Shown here: piece by piece, positions 6,468 to 9,817 of the stretch | Layout of the letters: the number at the start of each line of letters is the position of its first letter | Position numbering within the stretch: position 1 is the stretch's first letter | Source: Aequoribacter sp003520285 | Lineage (GTDB): Bacteria > Pseudomonadota > Gammaproteobacteria > Pseudomonadales > Halieaceae | Direction of reading: 5' to 3' | Length of the DNA stretch: 9,817 nt | NCBI GenBank assembly: GCA_963966765.1 | Contig: CAXAAR010000077.1 | Coordinates: 1 to 9,817, forward strand | Translations under genes and position numbers: made by a program | The notes under the pieces: model-generated | The model's database searches: none | What the model was told of the DNA's origin: nothing | What the model saw: only the letters and a program-made list of their open reading frames with translations

Positions 6468-6496
6468 TCGTCATAAAAGCGTCAATAATTTGTCAT
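6468..6496 (+). promoter_or_regulatory. Putative tandem Pho box (PhoB binding site)
   Basis: Three heptamers, TCGTCAT (6468-6474), GCGTCAA (6479-6485) and TTGTCAT (6490-6496), are spaced exactly 11 bp apart, with AAAA and TAAT between them. The established PhoB site is built from direct CTGTCAT-like heptamers separated by 4 A/T-rich bases, i.e. the same 11-bp period. All three units share GTCA at the conserved positions. The site points toward the choice-of-anchor I lipoprotein gene, whose ATG lies 75 nt downstream. No strong -10 is visible at the expected place just after the box (TTAAAC or CCAAAT, three of six each), which is compatible with an activator-dependent promoter. TATAGA at 6532-6537 could be an alternative -10 but is too far from the box for the standard geometry. 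Confidence 0.55.
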
Positions 6497-6571
6497 GGTG
6501 GTTAAACCAAATAGCAACATTTCTGCTTTTGTATAGAGGGTTGGAATACGTCTTTTACTACAGGAGTTTTT

Positions 6572-8458
6572 ATGTCGATTTCATCAAAATTGGGCGTTGC
6601 AGTGTTAGGCGCATCATTGCTGTTGGTGGGATGCAGTGGTGATGATGGTAAAGCGGGTGCTACTGGTGCTACCGGCGCTACAGGTGCTACCGGTGCTACT
6701 GGCTCTACTGGCTCTACTGGTGCTCCTGGACAAGATGCGACAGATACGTCGATTGCTTTGACTGTGCTCGGATCATTCGCGTCAGGTTTGTTCGATGAAT
6801 CGTCTGCGGAAATTGTGGGTTACGCGCCATCGTTGAAATATGCCTACGTTGTCAACGCGGCGCAGAAAACGATCGATATCATTGATGTTGCTTCGCCAAC
6901 CGCTTTTGAAGTCGATCAAATTGATACCCCAGTCAAAACGCTTGCTGTTACCGATGACGTCGAAGCGTTGCTCGACTTGGCCGCTGGTAGTTTAGGTGAA
7001 GCGAACAGTATTGCGGTTTCGAATGAGACCCTGGCGGTGGTGATTCAGGGTAGTTCCAAGCAAGATACCGGATATGTCGCTTTTTATACCACTGATGGCA
7101 CGTTTTTAAACAAGGCCTTCCGTACGGGATCGCTACCCGACATGATTGAATTCACTCCCGATGGCACGATGGCGGTGATTGCAAACGAGGGCGAGCCTAA
7201 CGGCGATTACTCGGTCGATCCTGAGGGTAGCATCACCTTAGTCGATATGACTGCAGGTGCCGCAAATCTGAGTGCAACTGATGTGTTTCAATTGCGTTTC
7301 GATGCCTTTAACGCCGGCGGAACCAAAACACTCGGAGAGGGCGTGCGGGTCTCAGCGAAGGCCAGCTCTGTAGCAGCTGATTTAGAGCCCGAATACGTCA
7401 CGATATCCGGAGATTCGAGCTACGCTTACGTGAGTTTGCAAGAGAACAACGCGATTGCAGTTGTCGATCTAGCGGAGCGTGAGATCACAGCGGTACACAG
7501 TTTGGGTATGATCGACCACTCAATTCCCGGTAATGAGCTTGATGCCAGTAACCGAGACGGTGCAGTCAATATTCGGAATTGGCCTATTTTTGGTACGCCT
7601 ATGCCCGACACCATTGCGTCATATGAGTACAACGACGTCACCTATTTGCTGACGGCCAATGAGGGAGACGGACGTGAATATCTCACTGATGCCGCTGACG
7701 CCGCCGCATGTACAGCTGCCGGCGGCTTTGAGTTCGATGATGGCGATTGTTTTCACTACCTCGATGAAATTCGAATCAGAGACATCGACGCGGCCGCGTT
7801 TGATGGCGATTTGCTAGCGCGGTTGCCCGCAGATTTTCAAGAGAACGAGCAGTTAGGTCGTTTAAAGGTAATCACTAATCTGGGCACCACCGGCGATTGC
7901 GCTTCACTGGCAGTCTCTGGTCAACCCTCTGCCGCTGACTGTACCTACGAGTCTCTGCATTCTTATGGTTCGCGCTCATTCTCGATCTACAACACCGATA
8001 CTTGGGAACGCGTATACGACTCTGGTAGCGATTTCGAGCGCATTACTGCCAATCGTCTTGGCGTTGATCGATTCAATTCGACCAACGATGAAAATGATTC
8101 TGGTGATAGCCGATCGGATGACAAAGGTCCCGAGCCAGAAGCGCTAGAGGTGGGTGTGATCAACGGTAAAACCTACGCATTTATTGGTGCTGAGAGAGTC
8201 GGCGGCATCTTTGTTTATGACATCACTAACCCGGAAAGTGCTGAGTTCGTGCAGTACTTGAACAACCGAGACTTTTCGGTCGCCGATGTTGAAGCTGCAG
8301 TGCAGGCTGGGCAAAAGGGTTTAGATTTGGGACCTGAGTCCATTAAGTTTGTGCCCGCCTCAGACAGCCCCACAAGCGAGCCAATGCTGATTGTCGGTAA
8401 TGAAGTGAGTGGTACCACAACTTTTTATGGCATCACCGTAACAGGTCCAGCCAACTGA
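6572..8458 (+). CDS. Choice-of-anchor I (MSP130-like) lipoprotein with collagen-like stalk
   Basis: The 628-residue product starts with a lipoprotein signal (lipobox LVGC, Cys21; Ser-Gly follow), then ten Gly-X-Y triplets (residues 26-55, mostly Gly-Ala-Thr), then one large domain to the C-terminus. That domain has the marks of the choice-of-anchor I family, a probable beta-propeller related to animal MSP130 proteins and often labelled alkaline phosphatase-like: ANEGEPN at 204-210 followed by DPEGSI, ANEGDGREY at 362-370, GPEPEAL from 519, LGPESIKF at 586-593 and GNEVSGT at 609-615. The many acidic conserved residues suggest metal binding; I see no phosphatase active-site motif I can vouch for. 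It is probably held on the outer membrane with the collagen-like part as a spacer. The ATG at 6572 has AGGAG 6 nt upstream. It is monocistronic, with a putative Pho box before it and a strong terminator after it. Confidence 0.85.
   Translation: MSISSKLGVAVLGASLLLVGCSGDDGKAGATGATGATGATGATGSTGSTGAPGQDATDTSIALTVLGSFASGLFDESSAEIVGYAPSLKYAYVVNAAQKTIDIIDVASPTAFEVDQIDTPVKTLAVTDDVEALLDLAAGSLGEANSIAVSNETLAVVIQGSSKQDTGYVAFYTTDGTFLNKAFRTGSLPDMIEFTPDGTMAVIANEGEPNGDYSVDPEGSITLVDMTAGAANLSATDVFQLRFDAFNAGGTKTLGEGVRVSAKASSVAADLEPEYVTISGDSSYAYVSLQENNAIAVVDLAEREITAVHSLGMIDHSIPGNELDASNRDGAVNIRNWPIFGTPMPDTIASYEYNDVTYLLTANEGDGREYLTDAADAAACTAAGGFEFDDGDCFHYLDEIRIRDIDAAAFDGDLLARLPADFQENEQLGRLKVITNLGTTGDCASLAVSGQPSAADCTYESLHSYGSRSFSIYNTDTWERVYDSGSDFERITANRLGVDRFNSTNDENDSGDSRSDDKGPEPEALEVGVINGKTYAFIGAERVGGIFVYDITNPESAEFVQYLNNRDFSVADVEAAVQAGQKGLDLGPESIKFVPASDSPTSEPMLIVGNEVSGTTTFYGITVTGPAN
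6647..6736 (+). repeat. Collagen-like Gly-X-Y coding repeat
   Basis: Ten consecutive 9-bp units of the form GGT-GCT-AC(N) and variants encode GKA, five GAT, two GST, GAP and GQD. Third bases vary between units (act, acc, aca; ggt, ggc), so the repeat is kept at the protein level more than as identical DNA, although it could still change in unit number by slippage. Confidence 0.85.
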
Positions 8459-8471
8459 GCAGGGCCTGACG

Positions 8472-8496
8472 CGGTCACGTGTTATGACGCTGACCG
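8472..8496 (+). other. Weak stem-loop before the terminator
   Basis: CGGTCA (8472-8477) and TGACCG (8491-8496) can pair as a 6-bp stem over a 13-nt loop, 13 nt after the stop of the lipoprotein gene. There is no U-tract after it. It may just add 3' stability to the mRNA upstream of the true terminator. Confidence 0.25.
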
Positions 8497-8520
8497 TTGC
8501 GTTCTAAGATCGGTCAATGA

Positions 8521-8544
8521 AGCCCCGCATGCGGGGCTTTTTTT
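8521..8544 (+). terminator. Strong Rho-independent terminator
   Basis: AGCCCCGCATGCGGGGCT (8521-8538) is an 18-bp perfect palindrome that folds into a GC-rich 7-bp stem with a CATG loop, followed by seven T residues (8538-8544). It ends the choice-of-anchor I lipoprotein transcript, 63 nt after its stop. On the opposite strand no T-run follows the stem (the A-run precedes it), so it would work mainly in the plus direction. Confidence 0.93.
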
Positions 8545-8634
8545 GATCTCTGGGATTACTAGGTAGAACTTTGCGGGATATGTCGCGTTTATCTGGCTTC
8601 TTGAGGCATCGAAGGGAGCTAGTGAGCTGCTTTG

Positions 8635-8653
8635 CGAGAGCGTCCTGCTCTCG
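8635..8653 (-). other. Stem-loop at the 3' end of the alanine dehydrogenase gene
   Basis: CGAGAGC and GCTCTCG form a perfect 7-bp stem around a 5-nt loop, beginning 9 nt after the ald stop codon on the minus strand. It is followed by CAAAGCAGC rather than a T-run, so it is not a textbook intrinsic terminator; a 3' stabilising or Rho-assisted end is more likely. Between it and the strong terminator at 8544 (8545-8634) I see nothing further. Confidence 0.4.
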
Positions 8654-8662
8654 ATCACAGAC

Positions 8663-9796
8663 TCAGGCGACTTGCTGCGTTTGGGTTAGGCTCTCTGCCC
8701 AGGGCGTATAGGGCAAGCCCAAAGCCTCTGCTACCGCAGCATGGGTGATCTGACCAGCGTGAACATTAAGGCCGTTAGCCAGATGAGAATCGCTGCGTAG
8801 TGCTCCCACTAAGCCTTTGTTGGCGAGGGCGAGGGCAAATGGGAGGGTTGCGTTGGTCAGAGCAAGCGTAGAGCTTCGAGCCACAGCGCCCGGCATATTG
8901 GCTACACAGTAGTGCACCACGTCATCGATTCGGTAGGTTGGATCTTGGTGAGTAGTGGGTCTGCTTGTCTCGAAGCAGCCACCTTGATCTATGGCCACGT
9001 CAACCATTACGGTGCCAGCCCGAAGCTGTCCGACGAGCTCTCGGGAAATAAGTTTCGGCGCTGATGCCCCTGGAATCAGAACAGCACCAATGATCAGATC
9101 GGCCTGTTTGGCTTCTGCTTCAACGACGGCTTGGGTTGAGTAAAGGGTTTGAACTCGACCATTAAAGATATCGTCGAGGGCCCGCAATCGGTCCAGTGAT
9201 CGGTCGACCAACACCACACTAGCGCCCATGCCCACTGCCATCTTGGCGGCATTTAAGCCGACCACGCCGCCACCAATGATCAGAACGCGCGCAGGTGCTA
9301 CTCCGGGTACCCCGCCCATCAGAGTGCCCGAGCCACCTTGCAGCATCTGCAGGTGATATGCTCCAGCTTGAATAGAGAGGCGCCCAGCAACCTCGCTCAT
9401 GGGCGCGAGTAGAGGCAATGAGCCATTGTCAGCTGTCACTGTTTCATAGGCAATGCATGATGCCCCAGATCGGAGCAAGGCCTCGGCCTGGATTGGATCG
9501 GGCGCTAGGTGTAAATAGGTGAATAAAAGCTGCCCTGGTTGAAGCATGGCGCACTCGTGGGCTTGTGGTTCTTTCACTTTGACGATCATGTCCGAGTTGC
9601 GAAAGATGAGTTCGGCAGAGTCGACAATACTGGCACCCGCCGCTTGATAGGCCTCGTCGGTAAAACCAATGGCAGTACCACCACCGGATTGCACCGTAAT
9701 GGCGTGTCCGTGGGAGACCAGCTCCCGCACGCCCGCTGGCGTCATGCCGATGCGATGCTCGTTCAATTTGATCTCAGTAGGAATGCCGATTCGCAT
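8663..9796 (-). CDS. ald: Alanine dehydrogenase
   Basis: The 377-residue product is an NAD-dependent L-alanine dehydrogenase, interconverting L-alanine and pyruvate plus ammonia in the cytoplasm. Length is that of the family (about 370). Active-site residues fall at the canonical numbers: Arg15 (EHRIGMTP), Lys75 (KVKEP), His96 (YLHLAP) and Asp270 (DVAIDQGG). The Rossmann fold motif IGGGVVGLNAA spans about 174-184 and Asp198 follows the second strand (LVDRS), suiting NAD over NADP. The absence of a membrane domain and the pattern of pyruvate-site residues separate it from the PntA transhydrogenase subunit, its closest relative. The ATG at 9796 has TTGGAG 8 nt upstream. The gene likely supports use of alanine as carbon and nitrogen source, which suits an organism with a peptide-degrading periplasmic peptidase nearby; its promoter is outside the window. 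Confidence 0.95.
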   Translation of the reverse strand: MRIGIPTEIKLNEHRIGMTPAGVRELVSHGHAITVQSGGGTAIGFTDEAYQAAGASIVDSAELIFRNSDMIVKVKEPQAHECAMLQPGQLLFTYLHLAPDPIQAEALLRSGASCIAYETVTADNGSLPLLAPMSEVAGRLSIQAGAYHLQMLQGGSGTLMGGVPGVAPARVLIIGGGVVGLNAAKMAVGMGASVVLVDRSLDRLRALDDIFNGRVQTLYSTQAVVEAEAKQADLIIGAVLIPGASAPKLISRELVGQLRAGTVMVDVAIDQGGCFETSRPTTHQDPTYRIDDVVHYCVANMPGAVARSSTLALTNATLPFALALANKGLVGALRSDSHLANGLNVHAGQITHAAVAEALGLPYTPWAESLTQTQQVA

Positions 9797-9817
9797 GTTG
9801 AGTGCTCCAATAGATCG

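Noticed and set aside
6532..6537. TATAGA as the -10 of the Pho-controlled promoter
   Set aside because: It begins 36 bp after the end of the last heptamer, too far for PhoB to act in the usual way; it could belong to a separate basal promoter, but no -35 is visible at 16-18 bp.
6647..6736. Short tandem repeat read as a CRISPR or intergenic satellite
   Set aside because: The 9-bp units are in frame inside a lipoprotein gene and encode Gly-X-Y triplets; there are no spacers.
8663..9796. NAD(P) transhydrogenase alpha subunit (PntA)
   Set aside because: Length, lack of a membrane part, and Arg15, Lys75, His96 and Asp270 at alanine dehydrogenase positions favour Ald.

Overview
The window looks like chromosomal DNA of a gammaproteobacterium, probably a marine or other aquatic heterotroph. 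This is inferred from the gene families, moderate GC content, dense coding, and Shine-Dalgarno and terminator structures of ordinary proteobacterial type. No rRNA, tRNA, mobile element or CRISPR array is visible, and every complete gene has an intact frame. The species cannot be fixed from the sequence alone.

Layout: (1) Positions 1-1004, minus strand: a rubrerythrin (585-1004) followed by the 5' part of a two-cluster 4Fe-4S protein of the heterodisulfide-reductase/GlpC type, which runs off the left edge. (2) 1143-2054, plus: an OxyR-type LysR regulator with both redox cysteines, divergent from rubrerythrin. Together these make a peroxide-sensing and peroxide-removal module. (3) 2090-3166, minus: an AI-2E/PerM family membrane protein. 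(4) 3293-4182, plus: a translationally coupled pair of YeeE/YedE-type membrane proteins (split thiosulfate/sulfur-transport family); the second begins at a GTG overlapping the first stop. (5) 4221-6380, minus: an M3 zinc metallopeptidase (Dcp/oligopeptidase A-like) with a lipoprotein signal. (6) 6572-8458, plus: a large lipoprotein with a short collagen-like Gly-X-Y stalk and a choice-of-anchor I (MSP130-like) domain, ending at a strong terminator. (7) 8663-9796, minus: alanine dehydrogenase.

The most interesting regulatory signal is at 6468-6496, upstream of the choice-of-anchor I lipoprotein. Three GTCA-containing heptamers lie in exact 11-bp phase, separated by A/T tetramers, which is the layout of a PhoB (Pho) box. 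If real, it would place this surface lipoprotein in the phosphate-starvation regulon. The oxyR-rbr intergenic region and the unusually long, two-hairpin spacer between rbr and the Fe-S gene are the next most informative non-coding stretches. I see no clearly novel multi-gene system; most of the window is conserved housekeeping and stress-response content.
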